64,000 nt of DNA from CAYNNQ01 sp051748085 (GCA_051748085.1 JBNJHA010000003.1:19557-83556); one strand, 5' to 3'; numbered from the stretch's first letter, positions 1-9,391 are shown. A program made the numbers and translations. Notes: generated from the sequence alone by a model not told the origin.

Positions 1-1
1 T

Positions 2-1168
2 GTCCGCAGCCGTTTGAAGGACCAGGTGCTGGCCAGGAACGGCAGACGGTATGACATGCAGATGGCTGAAGAAGTTCTTGATCCCAGTGCGTTGACCATT
101 GGTTTCGCCCGCAGGTTTGCAACCTATAAACGGGCAAATCTGATTTTGAAGGATACAAAAAGACTGATGGAATTCATCAAGGACAAGAAATATCCGGTTC
201 AATTTATTTTTGCGGGTAAAGCCCATCCCAAGGACGTGGAAGGCAAAAAGATTATCCAGCAGATTATTCAGCTTTGCCAGACGGCTGAATGCCGCAATAG
301 TTTAGTCTTTATTGAGGACTATGATCTTGAAGTGGCTCAGTACATGCTGGAAGGATGCGATGTATGGCTGAACACGCCGCGCAGGCCGATGGAAGCGTGC
401 GGAACAAGCGGCATGAAGGCCGTGGCCAACGGAGTGCTGAATTTCAGCACGGTGGATGGTTGGTGGGCTGAAGTCTATGACTCAAAAGAAAATCTGGGAT
501 GGTCCATTGGCAGCGGAGAGGAATATGAGAATAATGATTATCAGGATTTCATAGAAAGCCAGGTAATTTACAATACGTTGGCAAATGATCTGATTTCTCT
601 TTTTTACGAACGCGGGCACGGGAATTTACCCCGGGCCTGGATTGCAATGATGAAAAGGGGCTTTATGCATTTGGCCCCTGAATACAACGCGCACAGAATG
701 GTCATTGATTATGTGACTAATGCCTATAAACCGGCGGTGGATAATTATGACAATCTTGTTCAGGACGATTTCCAGCCGGCAAAGGATCTGGCTGCCTGGC
801 GCATGGAACTTATGACTAAATGGGGAGAAATAAAAATTCGCAATGTTAGAGCCGGCCAGGACGGTGAAATATTTTCCGATCAAGAGATCGAGGTAACCGC
901 AGAAGTTTATCTCAACGGCCTCACGGCAGAAGATGTCAGTGTTGAAATCTATGCCGGGGAAGTTGATTTTGAAGGTGATTTTTCAAATCGTAAAACAATA
1001 AGCATGGACGTGACCGGAAGCACACCGGATGACTGGACTGTTTATACCGGAAAGGTCTCGCCCGAGTTAACCGGGCGTTTTGGCTATACGGTGCGCGCGC
1101 TTCCTCATCATCCGCTTCTGCAGGATCCGCATTGCCTGGGGCTTATCTGTTGGGCTTCGGAGCACTAG
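2..1168 (+). CDS. glgP: alpha-glucan phosphorylase, C-terminal part (runs off the left edge)
   Basis: This is the C-terminal ~388 residues of a GT35 glucan phosphorylase, which releases glucose-1-phosphate from glycogen or maltodextrin using pyridoxal phosphate. The motif EACGTSGMKAVANG (about 136-149 residues into the visible part) carries the PLP lysine. The neighbouring stretch LNFSTVDGWWAEVYD is typical of the short bacterial/archaeal type rather than the muscle/E. coli type. The frame is open to the first base, so the N-terminal half lies outside the window. The last ~100 residues look beta-rich. The stop lies 7 nt before the next gene, so the two are probably cotranscribed. Confidence 0.93.
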   Translation, partial: VRSRLKDQVLARNGRRYDMQMAEEVLDPSALTIGFARRFATYKRANLILKDTKRLMEFIKDKKYPVQFIFAGKAHPKDVEGKKIIQQIIQLCQTAECRNSLVFIEDYDLEVAQYMLEGCDVWLNTPRRPMEACGTSGMKAVANGVLNFSTVDGWWAEVYDSKENLGWSIGSGEEYENNDYQDFIESQVIYNTLANDLISLFYERGHGNLPRAWIAMMKRGFMHLAPEYNAHRMVIDYVTNAYKPAVDNYDNLVQDDFQPAKDLAAWRMELMTKWGEIKIRNVRAGQDGEIFSDQEIEVTAEVYLNGLTAEDVSVEIYAGEVDFEGDFSNRKTISMDVTGSTPDDWTVYTGKVSPELTGRFGYTVRALPHHPLLQDPHCLGLICWASEH

Positions 1169-1175
1169 GAAATCG

Positions 1176-1919
1176 ATGGGCAAGAAACGAGCCGATTCTC
1201 TGGTTTATTCCAAAGGCTTAAGTAATTCGCGGGAAAAAGCCAAAAGACAGATCATGGCCGGTCAGGTATATGTGTGCAGGGACGGGGAGAAGCTGCTGGT
1301 AGCCAAGCCCGGCCAAATGCTGGACCCGGATGTTGATTTTTATATAAAGCAGCCGCAGCGTTTTGTCAGTCGTGGGGGATACAAGCTCGAGACAGCGATT
1401 AAATCTTTTGATATTGATTTCACCGCCAGTATTGTTTTGGATGTTGGTGCCTCCACGGGCGGATTTACGGATTGCGCCCTGCAGTACGGAGCGGATAAGA
1501 TTTATGCCCTGGATGTCGGATATGGCCAGCTGGACTACAGACTACGTTCAGATTCAAGGGTGATTAATCTTGAGCGGATCAATATTCGGCACGCGCCCCC
1601 TGAAATTATCCCGGAAAAAGTTGATTTCCTGGTTATGGACTGTTCGTTTATTTCGCTACGCATGGCCTTGCCGCCAGCTTTGAAATTCTTGAAAAGCGAT
1701 GGACGAATTGTGGTTCTGGTAAAGCCGCAATTTGAAGTCTCGCGCGGAAACGCCCCCAAGGGGGTAGTACGATGTCTGGAAACAAGAGAAGCCGCAGTGG
1801 ACAATGTTGTCCAATTCATTGGCGGGGAGCTGGCTCTTGCGGTTAAGGGCCGAGTCGCCTCCAGCATACTCGGCCCGAAAGGCAATCAGGAATACTTGCT
1901 ATATTGCGCCTATGAATAG
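1176..1919 (+). CDS. tlyA: TlyA-family rRNA (cytidine-2'-O)-methyltransferase
   Basis: The 247-residue product has an N-terminal S4 RNA-binding domain (RADSLVYSKGLSNSREKAK through about residue 60) followed by an FtsJ/RrmJ-like SAM methyltransferase domain. The SAM motif is VLDVGASTGGFTDC, and the later motifs VDFLVMDCSFISL and VVLVKPQFE contain the catalytic-type lysine. The family 2'-O-methylates rRNA and was historically called hemolysin A. An ATG at 1176 preceded by TAGGAAATC fits the S4 domain boundary. A longer frame opening at 1080 would overlap glgP and is not needed. It overlaps the next gene by 8 nt, implying translational coupling. Confidence 0.92.
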   Translation: MGKKRADSLVYSKGLSNSREKAKRQIMAGQVYVCRDGEKLLVAKPGQMLDPDVDFYIKQPQRFVSRGGYKLETAIKSFDIDFTASIVLDVGASTGGFTDCALQYGADKIYALDVGYGQLDYRLRSDSRVINLERINIRHAPPEIIPEKVDFLVMDCSFISLRMALPPALKFLKSDGRIVVLVKPQFEVSRGNAPKGVVRCLETREAAVDNVVQFIGGELALAVKGRVASSILGPKGNQEYLLYCAYE

Positions 1920-2520
1920 AAAAGACGCCCTTGCGGCTTTCACAACGGAACGACGTAAACAGAAGATACGCACAGTCCTTGAAAACAGGCAGAAAGATTT
2001 GACATTGGTGATGAATAATATTCATGATCCGCATAATGTCTCAGCCATGCTTCGCAGTTGTGATGCTTTCGGAATACAAAATGTGCATCTGCTGTACACG
2101 AATGAATCATTTCCTTTTCTGGGAAAAAAATCTTCCGCTTCATCCAAAAAATGGGTGGACGTATTCAGGCATACAAATGCATCCAAAATGGCAGCAGAAT
2201 TAAAATCCTGCGGCATGCGGGTCTTGTACGCCGGTTTGGGTCAAAAGTCATTGAGTCTCACCCAGGTTGACTTTTGCCTTCCGACCGCCGTTGTTCTGGG
2301 CAATGAGCATCGAGGCGTGGATGATGAACTGAAGCGGGTAAGCGATGGAGAATTGCATATCCCCATGCAGGGAATGGTGCAAAGTTTCAATGTTTCCGTG
2401 GCCGCGGCGATAATTTTATATGAAGCTTGGCGGCAGCGCAGCGCATCGGGCCTGTATGAAAGCCATTCATTTTCAAGAACGGAACTGGAAAATTATTATG
2501 AAAGGTGGATAAGGAAATAA
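1912..2520 (+). CDS. trmH: SpoU/TrmH-family tRNA 2'-O-ribose methyltransferase
   Basis: The 202-residue protein carries the SPOUT knot motifs: NIHDPHNVSAMLRSCDAFG near residue 33 (motif 1), VVLGNEHRGV (motif 2) and MVQSFNVSVAAAIILYE (motif 3). These match TrmH, which methylates G18 of tRNA, although substrate assignment inside SpoU families from sequence alone is uncertain. The ATG at 1912 lies inside the end of tlyA (8 nt overlap), and the first conserved motif begins soon after, so the longer frame from 1804 is rejected. It is slightly shorter than E. coli TrmH (229 residues). Confidence 0.85.
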   Translation: MNRKDALAAFTTERRKQKIRTVLENRQKDLTLVMNNIHDPHNVSAMLRSCDAFGIQNVHLLYTNESFPFLGKKSSASSKKWVDVFRHTNASKMAAELKSCGMRVLYAGLGQKSLSLTQVDFCLPTAVVLGNEHRGVDDELKRVSDGELHIPMQGMVQSFNVSVAAAIILYEAWRQRSASGLYESHSFSRTELENYYERWIRK

Positions 2521-2536
2521 GAAGGGAGATTGACCA

Positions 2537-3082
2537 ATGCCTGGTATGGAAAAGAATATATATTTTATTGGTCCTCGCGCCAGCGGGAAGACTAGCGTCG
2601 GACAGGAATTGGCCGCCCGTATCGGCTGGGATTTTCTGGATCTGGACGAGGAGATAGTTTCCCGGGCTGGCCAAAGTATCGCCGGCATCGTCGAAAAAAA
2701 TGGCTGGGAATATTTCCGCCGTCTGGAAGCCGAAGCCCTTAAACGCGCCTGCACCCGTTCGCGGCACGTTGTGTCCGCCGGGGGCGGAGTCGTGGAAAAG
2801 GCTGAAAATCGAAATATTTTGCAGGAAAACGGAAAAGTGTTTTTATTGACCAGCGAGGTCAAGGTTTTGCTCAACAGATTGCAGGCTGACAACGATGAGC
2901 AAATGCGGCCGCGCTTAACGGACAAAGGGGTTGAGGATGAACTTGAAGAAATAATGCAGGCAAGATTGCCCCTTTATCTTGAATGCGCCGAATATATACT
3001 TGACGCGGATAGGACAGTCGAGAGCCTGGTTGAGGAAATCGAAATAATTCTTGAACTGGACGAGGAAGAAACTGACGATTGA
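2537..3082 (+). CDS. aroK: shikimate kinase
   Basis: The 181-residue product phosphorylates shikimate at the 3-hydroxyl in aromatic amino-acid synthesis. It has the Walker A motif GPRASGKTSVG near residues 11-21, the shikimate-binding DLDEEI motif, the FRRLEAEAL arginine region, the SAGGGVV loop and the lid region RPRLTD. GGGAG lies 9 nt upstream of the ATG. It sits 16 nt after trmH and 71 nt before aroC, so two consecutive late shikimate steps are close (shikimate kinase and chorismate synthase; the EPSP synthase between them is not here). The C-terminus is acidic. Confidence 0.93.
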   Translation: MPGMEKNIYFIGPRASGKTSVGQELAARIGWDFLDLDEEIVSRAGQSIAGIVEKNGWEYFRRLEAEALKRACTRSRHVVSAGGGVVEKAENRNILQENGKVFLLTSEVKVLLNRLQADNDEQMRPRLTDKGVEDELEEIMQARLPLYLECAEYILDADRTVESLVEEIEIILELDEEETDD

Positions 3083-3153
3083 AGGTTCCGGGACAGAGAA
3101 AAAAAAGAAGGTTTGACATTTTATGGCGTTATTAAGAGTGCTTAGGAGAAATC

Positions 3154-4257
3154 ATGGGCGGTGATTGTTTCGGACGCTTGTTCACATTGACCACATTCGG
3201 TGAATCGCACGGTTCGGGTCTGGGCGGTATTGTACAGGGTTGTCCGGCCGGATTGGGCGTAAGCGAAGAGGCCATCCAGGAAGAGCTGGACAAACGGCGT
3301 CCCGGACAGGGCGGGGCAAGCACGATGAGAAAGGAAAAGGACAGGATAAATATCCTTTCCGGAGTGTTTGAAGGCCGGACAACCGGGACTGCAATCGGAT
3401 TTTATATCCAAAATGAAGACAAAAAAAGTCAGGATTATTCAAAAATAAAGGATATATACCGCCCCGGGCACGGAGATTTCACCTATCAGGCTAAGTATGG
3501 TCTGCGCGATTACCGTGGAGGCGGACGCTCTTCAGGCCGGGAAACCGTGTCTAGAGTGGCCGGGGGGGCGATTGCCGGAATTTTGCTTCGGTCCATGGGC
3601 ATTGAGGCGGCTGCCTTTACTCTGGAAATGGGCGGGATTGCGGCTAAAGAAATCGAGGTGAACGGAATAGCAGAACGTCCCTATTTCGCGGCGTGCGATG
3701 CCGTGGTATCCGCATGGGATGAACGTATCCGGGAGGTCAAAAAGCAGGGTGATTCCATAGGAGGGGTGGTTGAGGTCCGCGTTTCCGGGGTTCCGGCCGG
3801 GCTGGGCGAACCGGTTATGGACAAGCTTGATGCCCGTCTTGCCTACGCGCTTATGGGCATAGGCGCGGTTAAAGGCGTTGAAATAGGTTCCGGTTTTGCT
3901 TCCGCCCGCAGCCTTGGAAGTCAGAACAATGATGAAATTGCTGCGGAAGGTTTTTCAAGCAATAATGCCGGAGGGATTCTAGCCGGAATCTCAAGCGGAC
4001 AGGAAATAGTGGTTCGCGCCGCCGTCAAACCCATTCCGTCCATTTCCAGGGAACAGACAACCATTGATGCACAAGGCGGTGTCAGGAAAATCAATATAGT
4101 GGGACGTCACGATATATGCGCGATACCGCGAATAGTCCCGGTAATAAAGGCCATGGTCCTTTTGACGCTTGCCGACATGAGTCTGTTGCACGATTCGCGC
4201 AAGAATTTCCGGTCCTGTGACGAAGGGAATGGATTTTCCAGTGCTTCATTCTCCTGA
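3154..4257 (+). CDS. aroC: chorismate synthase
   Basis: The 367-residue enzyme converts EPSP to chorismate using reduced FMN. Family signatures are GESHGSGLGGIVQGCPAG near residue 14, the RPGQGG and RPGHGDFTYQAKYG regions, GGGRSSGRETVSRVAGGA and, near the end, GRHDICAIPRIVPV. AGGAG stands 6-7 nt upstream of the ATG. Length is normal for the family. It is the last gene of the + strand run that begins with glgP, and it converges with the response-regulator gene only 45 nt downstream. No clear terminator hairpin separates them. Confidence 0.96.
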   Translation: MGGDCFGRLFTLTTFGESHGSGLGGIVQGCPAGLGVSEEAIQEELDKRRPGQGGASTMRKEKDRINILSGVFEGRTTGTAIGFYIQNEDKKSQDYSKIKDIYRPGHGDFTYQAKYGLRDYRGGGRSSGRETVSRVAGGAIAGILLRSMGIEAAAFTLEMGGIAAKEIEVNGIAERPYFAACDAVVSAWDERIREVKKQGDSIGGVVEVRVSGVPAGLGEPVMDKLDARLAYALMGIGAVKGVEIGSGFASARSLGSQNNDEIAAEGFSSNNAGGILAGISSGQEIVVRAAVKPIPSISREQTTIDAQGGVRKINIVGRHDICAIPRIVPVIKAMVLLTLADMSLLHDSRKNFRSCDEGNGFSSASFS

Positions 4258-4302
4258 TTTTTATGAAAGGAATCGGTTCTGCTTCAATGCGCCGCGAATT
4301 GT

Positions 4303-5664
4303 TCAGCGTCTGGCCAGTCCGAATTTGCGCAGCTTGTATTGCAGGCTGCGTCTGCTTATTCCCAGATACGCAGCGGTTTTTTCCCGGTGATAGCCGTTTT
4401 TTTCCAGGGCCTGAATCAAAGCCTCCCTCTCGGCCTTTTCCAGACTGTCCGTCTGCTCGAGTGCGTTTTGTCCCCGCTGTATTTTTGCGGGCAGGTCTCC
4501 CTGCTGCAGAACGTCTCCGTCAGTTAATATCAGAGCTCTTTCCAAGACATTCTCCAGTTCGCGAACATTACCCGGCCAGGAATAATCCTGTATGCAATTA
4601 AGAAATTGAGGAGAGATTCGGGGCGGCCTTTTTTTGTTTTTACGGCTCAGTCTTTTCAGCAACCAGGCTGCCAGGGAAGCTATGTCTTCTTTTCTTTTCC
4701 TTAACGGAGGCAGCTTGATTTCGATTACATTCAAGCGAAAGAAAAGGTCTTCCCGGAATTCTCCAGCGGAAATCAATTTCTCCAGCTCGCGGTTCGTCGC
4801 GGCCAAAATGCGTACATCGACCTTTACCGGTTGAATGCCTCCAAGAGGTTCAACCTCGCGTTCCTGGAGCGTGCGCAAGAGCTTGCCCTGTAAAGGGAGC
4901 GGCAATTCTCCAATTTCGTCCAGAAATAAAGTTCCTTTTTCGGCCAGTTCGAACCGTCCCGGCTTATTTTTCGTTGCTCCGGAAAAAGCGCCCTGGGTGT
5001 ACCCGAATAATTCGCTTTCAAGCAGATTTTCCGGAATCGCCGCGCAGTTGACTTTGACAAGCGGTCCCCGGGATCGCGGGCTTTGTTCATGCAGGGCCCG
5101 GGCTACAAGCTCTTTGCCTGTGCCAGACTCTCCCTGTATCAAGACGGTCGCCTCGCTTGGACCGACCCGGTCAATCAGGTTGAATACTTCCTGCATGGCC
5201 GGGCTCTCGCCAATCATTTTTTGCGGGTTTTCAGCAGATTTTTCCGAGTTTGTATTGTTGTACGAGTTGGTTAAGTAAGAACCATATTCGGCGGCCCTGT
5301 TCAGCAAGGCAATGAGTTCCTGATTGTCAGCCGGCTTTGTCAGGTAATCAAAAGCCCCCATTTTCATGGCTTCCACAGCCGAATCAATTGATCCGTAAGC
5401 GGTGAGCATTATTACCGGCGGCCCTATTGTTTCTTCTTGCAATCTGGATAGAAACGAGATTCCGTCCAGATGCGGCATACGGATGTCGGCCAGAACAACG
5501 TGCACTGGATGTTGTTTCAAAATTTGCAGGCCCTGCAGGCCGTTTTCGGCTTCCAATACCGTCCAGCCCTGATCCTGCATTACAGCTTTGATCATGAGGC
5601 GCAAAGGTTTCTCGTCATCCACGACAAGCAGAGTTTTGGCTGATTTTGGTCCGTTCATGCTCAT
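4303..5664 (-). CDS. sigma54-dependent response regulator, NtrC/ZraR type
   Basis: The 453-residue protein has the order receiver, AAA+ and Fis-type helix-turn-helix. The receiver has the acidic pair D16-D17 and the phospho-acceptor D60 (VLADIRMP). The AAA+ domain has Walker A GESGTGKE (178-185) and Walker B GTLFLDEIGE (244-253). The C-terminal helix-turn-helix lies in EKNGYHREKTAAYLGISRRS. The sigma54-contact loop reads GAFSGA (225-230) instead of the usual GAFTGA. It should activate sigma54 promoters when phosphorylated by the kinase encoded immediately upstream on the same strand (67 nt gap). Targets are unknown, and no convincing -24/-12 site was seen nearby. Confidence 0.92.
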   Translation of the reverse strand: MSMNGPKSAKTLLVVDDEKPLRLMIKAVMQDQGWTVLEAENGLQGLQILKQHPVHVVLADIRMPHLDGISFLSRLQEETIGPPVIMLTAYGSIDSAVEAMKMGAFDYLTKPADNQELIALLNRAAEYGSYLTNSYNNTNSEKSAENPQKMIGESPAMQEVFNLIDRVGPSEATVLIQGESGTGKELVARALHEQSPRSRGPLVKVNCAAIPENLLESELFGYTQGAFSGATKNKPGRFELAEKGTLFLDEIGELPLPLQGKLLRTLQEREVEPLGGIQPVKVDVRILAATNRELEKLISAGEFREDLFFRLNVIEIKLPPLRKRKEDIASLAAWLLKRLSRKNKKRPPRISPQFLNCIQDYSWPGNVRELENVLERALILTDGDVLQQGDLPAKIQRGQNALEQTDSLEKAEREALIQALEKNGYHREKTAAYLGISRRSLQYKLRKFGLARR

Positions 5665-5717
5665 GAAATGTTATACAAGGATCCTTGAGTTGCAAGTGTT
5701 AAATGATTTTTTTATTC

Positions 5718-5731
5718 CAGTGAATAGTTAC
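5718..5731 (+). repeat. dispersed TGAATAGTTAC motif, copy a
   Basis: CAGTGAATAGTTAC lies in the 67 nt gap between the response-regulator start and the kinase stop. It is one of eight copies of the same short motif found only in intergenic DNA here. Confidence 0.6.
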
Positions 5732-7426
5732 TTAAATTTTATTGTTTTCCGGAAATATGATTTCTATTCTGGTCCCCGCGTCTTCTTGCGAGTGAATCGT
5801 CAGTGTGCCGCCGTGCTGAGTGACCAGTCGATGCACCAAGGCCAGGCCGAGCCCGGTGCCGTGATCCTTTTGGGTATAAAACGGTTCCAGGGCGTTATCG
5901 CGTGTCTTTTCGTCCATACCACAGCCATTATCACTTATTTCCAATTTTGTTCCCAGGCTGTGCCGGGCAGAGGATATGTTTATTACTCCGTTTTTGTCCA
6001 TTGCTTCCAGACTGTTTAAGACAAGATTTATTATCATGCGGATTAATGCGTCCCGATCAGCCAGCATCTTTTTCTGTTCCAGGCGATATTGGATATGGGC
6101 TGATTTGGCTTCGATATCCAGCCGGAGCAATTTCTCTATTTCTGTGAATAATTCCGGTAAATCAACTTGTTCCGGGTTCAGCTTGCCCGGTCCGGCCATA
6201 TACAGGAGATCGGTCAGTACGCGATTCAAGCGATCAGCTTCTTTGACCATGGTCCTTGCGTACTCTCGGGCCGGATCATTTTCCTTAAACCTGGAAACAA
6301 AAAACTGGGAGAAACCGCGTAACGTAGAAAGGGGGTTGCGGATTTCATGAGCCAGGCCCGCCGCCATTTGTCCTATGGTGGCAAATTTACGGGCTTGTTC
6401 CAGCCTGCGTTCCAGGCTGTTCAGTTCCGAGCGGTCGCATATAAGCAAAAGCGAACTTTTTTCCTGGTCCGCCACGGAAACAGACAATATTTCCAATTCC
6501 TTTTCTTGTGTTTTTATTCGGGTCCATTTATCCGGGAGAGCTTTTATCCGGTTATTGTTTTCATCCAGCAAATCAAGATTTTTCCAGCCCAGTCCGAGAA
6601 TTTTTGCGGCGGGAGCCCCCAAAAGATTGGTTCCGGCCGGATTGGCGCTGGTTATCCGGCCGGATTGATCGATGGTCAACAGACCGTCAGGCAGATTGTC
6701 CAAAAGCCGGGAGTTGAATTTTTCCAATGAATCAGCCTTTTGAAGCTTTTCTCTGCGCTGCATGTACGTACCCGTTCCTAACAGCAGAAAGACCGCGACC
6801 GCCAGGACAAAGCCGGTTTGCAGGAAAGCATTGGTTCTGAACTGATCAAATTGTTGAATATGCCCGGTCATATCCAGTCCGACAATCAGAAGAGGGGGCT
6901 TGGATATATTTTCATTGCTTTCAATGGAATGGCGTTGCATGAATTTCGAATTCAGTCTTGTGGCATAGATGAATACCGGACTGTCCTGTAGAGTGATCCG
7001 TGAGTGCCAGGAGTCCTTTTGCTCGAGTATGGCAAGAGCATTTTCCGGAAGCTTGAACGTCGCATGTTCAAAGGGGGAAACCAGTATTTCACCGCGCGGT
7101 CCGGAAATTTGGACAAAGGCCAGGCCGTCCGTGGATATCAGATCCTTTAGCGCCAGTCTTAAACGATGCACGGGAGGATGGTGTTCAGGGGACGAACGAT
7201 GCCGTTGGATTTTGGAATGGTTTATCTGATGCAGGCCGCGGCCCATCGCGGCCTCAATTCCCCTGGCAATAGCAGCCGCTGATAAAAGAAGATGTTTTCT
7301 GATCGCCTTCCTTTCCTGTTTCAGACTTTGCCAAGTTAGAACACTCGTGCCGAGCCCCATGATTATCAGTGCGGCCACCGAAATTAAGATGTAGCGTTTT
7401 TGATTTCTAGCAGTCAGCAATTCCAT
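5732..7426 (-). CDS. membrane sensor histidine kinase, ZraS/HydH-like
   Basis: The 564-residue kinase has a membrane helix at about 12-33, a periplasmic sensor region (about 35-198, with a histidine-rich HRSSPEHHPPVHR segment near 76-88), and a second membrane helix at about 201-221. A PAS-like domain (about 235-340) follows, then HisKA with LAHEIRNPLSTLRGF (phospho-acceptor H360), and a HATPase_c domain with NLVLNSLEAMDKNG and the G-loop DHGTGLGLAL. It pairs with the downstream sigma54 regulator. The histidine cluster could bind a metal, as in ZraS, but that is inference. The start ATG has no strong ribosome binding site. Confidence 0.9.
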   Translation of the reverse strand: MELLTARNQKRYILISVAALIIMGLGTSVLTWQSLKQERKAIRKHLLLSAAAIARGIEAAMGRGLHQINHSKIQRHRSSPEHHPPVHRLRLALKDLISTDGLAFVQISGPRGEILVSPFEHATFKLPENALAILEQKDSWHSRITLQDSPVFIYATRLNSKFMQRHSIESNENISKPPLLIVGLDMTGHIQQFDQFRTNAFLQTGFVLAVAVFLLLGTGTYMQRREKLQKADSLEKFNSRLLDNLPDGLLTIDQSGRITSANPAGTNLLGAPAAKILGLGWKNLDLLDENNNRIKALPDKWTRIKTQEKELEILSVSVADQEKSSLLLICDRSELNSLERRLEQARKFATIGQMAAGLAHEIRNPLSTLRGFSQFFVSRFKENDPAREYARTMVKEADRLNRVLTDLLYMAGPGKLNPEQVDLPELFTEIEKLLRLDIEAKSAHIQYRLEQKKMLADRDALIRMIINLVLNSLEAMDKNGVINISSARHSLGTKLEISDNGCGMDEKTRDNALEPFYTQKDHGTGLGLALVHRLVTQHGGTLTIHSQEDAGTRIEIIFPENNKI

Positions 7427-7440
7427 TATTTTTTCATGCG

Positions 7441-7452
7441 GTGAATTGTTAC
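7441..7452 (+). repeat. dispersed TGAATAGTTAC motif, copy b (one mismatch)
   Basis: GTGAATTGTTAC lies just upstream of the kinase start. It differs by one base from the consensus [GC]TGAA[TC]AGTTAC. Confidence 0.45.
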
Positions 7453-7490
7453 GTGAGATTCAAGTGGTGCGTGGCGATTTATATGTCGCA

Positions 7491-7530
7491 GTATCTGTTT
7501 TCCAACTTTTTAATGTAGTGAATAGTTACA
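7491..7530 (+). repeat. dispersed ~40 nt element, copy c
   Basis: The element starts with GTATCTGTTTTCCAA and ends with GTGAATAGTTAC (7518-7529). The 27 nt at 7504-7530 are identical to 33336-33362. The two ends are imperfect inverted repeats of each other (GTATCTGTT against GAATAGTTAC). Confidence 0.7.
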
Positions 7531-7613
7531 TATCATATTTAATATTTTGCCGTTCGCGGGGTCGAATGAAATGTTTTCCGGTCGAGAGGCTTAACGCCGG
7601 GGATTACAACAAA

Positions 7614-8096
7614 TTAATTGGGATCGGTCAGGCTGAATTCAACGGCCAGGGAGCCGTCTTCGGATTCGAAAGGAATGCCGAGAATCGGGGCGAAAGGAAT
7701 GTGATCCAGTTCAGAGTCTTTTCCGGTAATGACTGTGGGGGTGGAGGCCTGAAAGCTGAAACCCTGTTCCGAGAGGCTGCTTCTGGCCTGACCGGTTATC
7801 ATATTGGTCAGTTCGCCCACAGCGTCTTTTATTTCATCATTTATTTCCGTATAGTTCTCAAAAAGCATGTTGTTGACTATTTTCAGTATGGCCCCTTTGC
7901 TTAGACTGAAGTCAATCACCCCATTGGCATAGCCATCAACTTTAATTATTCCGGTAACATCTTCCAGGGCCGTCCTGTTTTTGTTCAGGTATGGCTTACC
8001 CGGCTGAACATCGAAACCGGCCATGGTCGACAAAACATTCACAACCGCGTCAAGAAGTGGATTTATAAAATTAACATTATAAAGTGATGAAGTCAT
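7614..8096 (-). CDS. cheX: CheX-type CheY-P phosphatase
   Basis: The 160-residue single-domain protein belongs to the CheC/CheX/FliY phosphatase fold, which removes phosphate from CheY-P. The active-site helix DAVGELTNMITGQARS lies near residues 91-106. It supplies the acidic residue and the Asn (E95 and N98 by the CheX pattern). A GIIKVDGYANGVIDFSL strand region precedes it. It is the last gene of the cheR-HDOD-cheX group, 42 nt after the HDOD gene. No strong ribosome binding site is visible upstream. Confidence 0.88.
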   Translation of the reverse strand: MTSSLYNVNFINPLLDAVVNVLSTMAGFDVQPGKPYLNKNRTALEDVTGIIKVDGYANGVIDFSLSKGAILKIVNNMLFENYTEINDEIKDAVGELTNMITGQARSSLSEQGFSFQASTPTVITGKDSELDHIPFAPILGIPFESEDGSLAVEFSLTDPN

Positions 8097-8138
8097 GCTT
8101 TTTTATGCTGAAATTGACCAAAAAAAATAATTTTTTAA

Positions 8139-9356
8139 TTAAATAAAAGCACTTAATACCGATTCAATGTTCTGGTTATGAATAGAGTATAATTTTCCAA
8201 GCTTTTTGAGCGGCAATCCGATTTTTTCCCAGTCCTCGTCCTGCATTCCCGGCAAAATAAATTTGCCGCCGTCGGAAATGGCCGCGGCATTGGCCATATT
8301 GTCAGCAAGTTGTACAATAGCCGCATTTTTGGGGTCGGCCGCATTAGCAGGCGTATGATGATTGGCGATTATATCCGTCAACTGATCCGGCATCTGCCAG
8401 GTTTCAAACAGTTTCTGGCCCACCTGGGCATGGTTAAAACCCAGGATGGCTTCTTCGGCTTCTACCAGCGGGATGGTGTTTGTCCGGGCTTCCAAAAGAG
8501 CCTGTACCGAGGCGTAGGGCATGTTTTTAAATATTATTAGACGCCCGGCGTCGTGCAGCAAACCGGCGGAAAAGAATTTTTCCGCGGACATCCCTGCTTC
8601 GGAGGCAATCAATTTGGAAAATATAGCGCAACTGATTGAATGCTTCCAGAAAGTGCGCATATCGATGAGTTCCGGAGGGATATCTTTAAAGAAATTAACC
8701 GCTGAAATGCCAAGGGCCAGGGTTGATAATTCCTTGGCGCCAACCAGGGAAATGGCCCGGCTTATGGAGTCAATCTTAGTGGAAAAACCGTAGAAAGGAC
8801 TGTTCACAAGCTGGAGAAGCTTGGCGGAAAGCCCGACATCGTTGGAGACAACCCGGGCTATGTCTTCCGCCGAACTTGTATCGTCGGCCAGTATTTCTTT
8901 TATTCGAAAGTAGATATCCGGGAAAGAAACCAGACTTGTTTCATGATCGACAATATCTTCGGGGTTGCCCTGTCCTTTGAAAAACAGATCGCGCATATGC
9001 TCAACGTTTTTTGCCCGCAATTCTTTGGAGCAGGGTAGGTTCCAGTCAGCGTGGGTAACGGAGAATGTGTTTTGCAGGGAAATGCGATACAATTCATTGA
9101 AAAGTTCACTTTCCGGATTGACGTACAGAAAAAAATTAAAGACGTATTCGTCGCAACGGCGCAGTAAATCCTCCTTGTCCTGGTTCGGCCCCATGGAGTT
9201 GATAAATACATATCCGGTGTCCAACTCCTGAATCAGGTCAATATCTTTTTCGGCAAGGGCATGTCCCTTGGGTAGTAAGACGCTTCCGTCAAAACCAGGT
9301 ATGTCTTTGGCCAGAATCATTTCCGGCTGAAGATGCTCGGTACAGACTTTATGCAC
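8139..9356 (-). CDS. HDOD-domain signalling protein
   Basis: The 405-residue protein has an N-terminal ~110-residue region of the kind seen in HDOD/HD-GYP signalling proteins (DIPGFDGSVLLPKGHALAEK). An HDOD domain follows at about 130-330, with IARVVSNDVGLSAKLLQLVN and the degenerate HD motif SAGLLHDAGRLIIF. HDOD domains are usually non-catalytic relatives of HD phosphohydrolases that act in signalling. The start is GTG, chosen because GGAGGG stands 5 nt upstream. It sits 35 nt after cheR and 42 nt before cheX, so a role in chemotaxis or surface behaviour is inferred from neighbours only. Confidence 0.85.
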   Translation of the reverse strand: MHKVCTEHLQPEMILAKDIPGFDGSVLLPKGHALAEKDIDLIQELDTGYVFINSMGPNQDKEDLLRRCDEYVFNFFLYVNPESELFNELYRISLQNTFSVTHADWNLPCSKELRAKNVEHMRDLFFKGQGNPEDIVDHETSLVSFPDIYFRIKEILADDTSSAEDIARVVSNDVGLSAKLLQLVNSPFYGFSTKIDSISRAISLVGAKELSTLALGISAVNFFKDIPPELIDMRTFWKHSISCAIFSKLIASEAGMSAEKFFSAGLLHDAGRLIIFKNMPYASVQALLEARTNTIPLVEAEEAILGFNHAQVGQKLFETWQMPDQLTDIIANHHTPANAADPKNAAIVQLADNMANAAAISDGGKFILPGMQDEDWEKIGLPLKKLGKLYSIHNQNIESVLSAFI

Positions 9357-9391
9357 AATTGCCCTCCATTTCGAGCTTTTATCCAGAGCGT

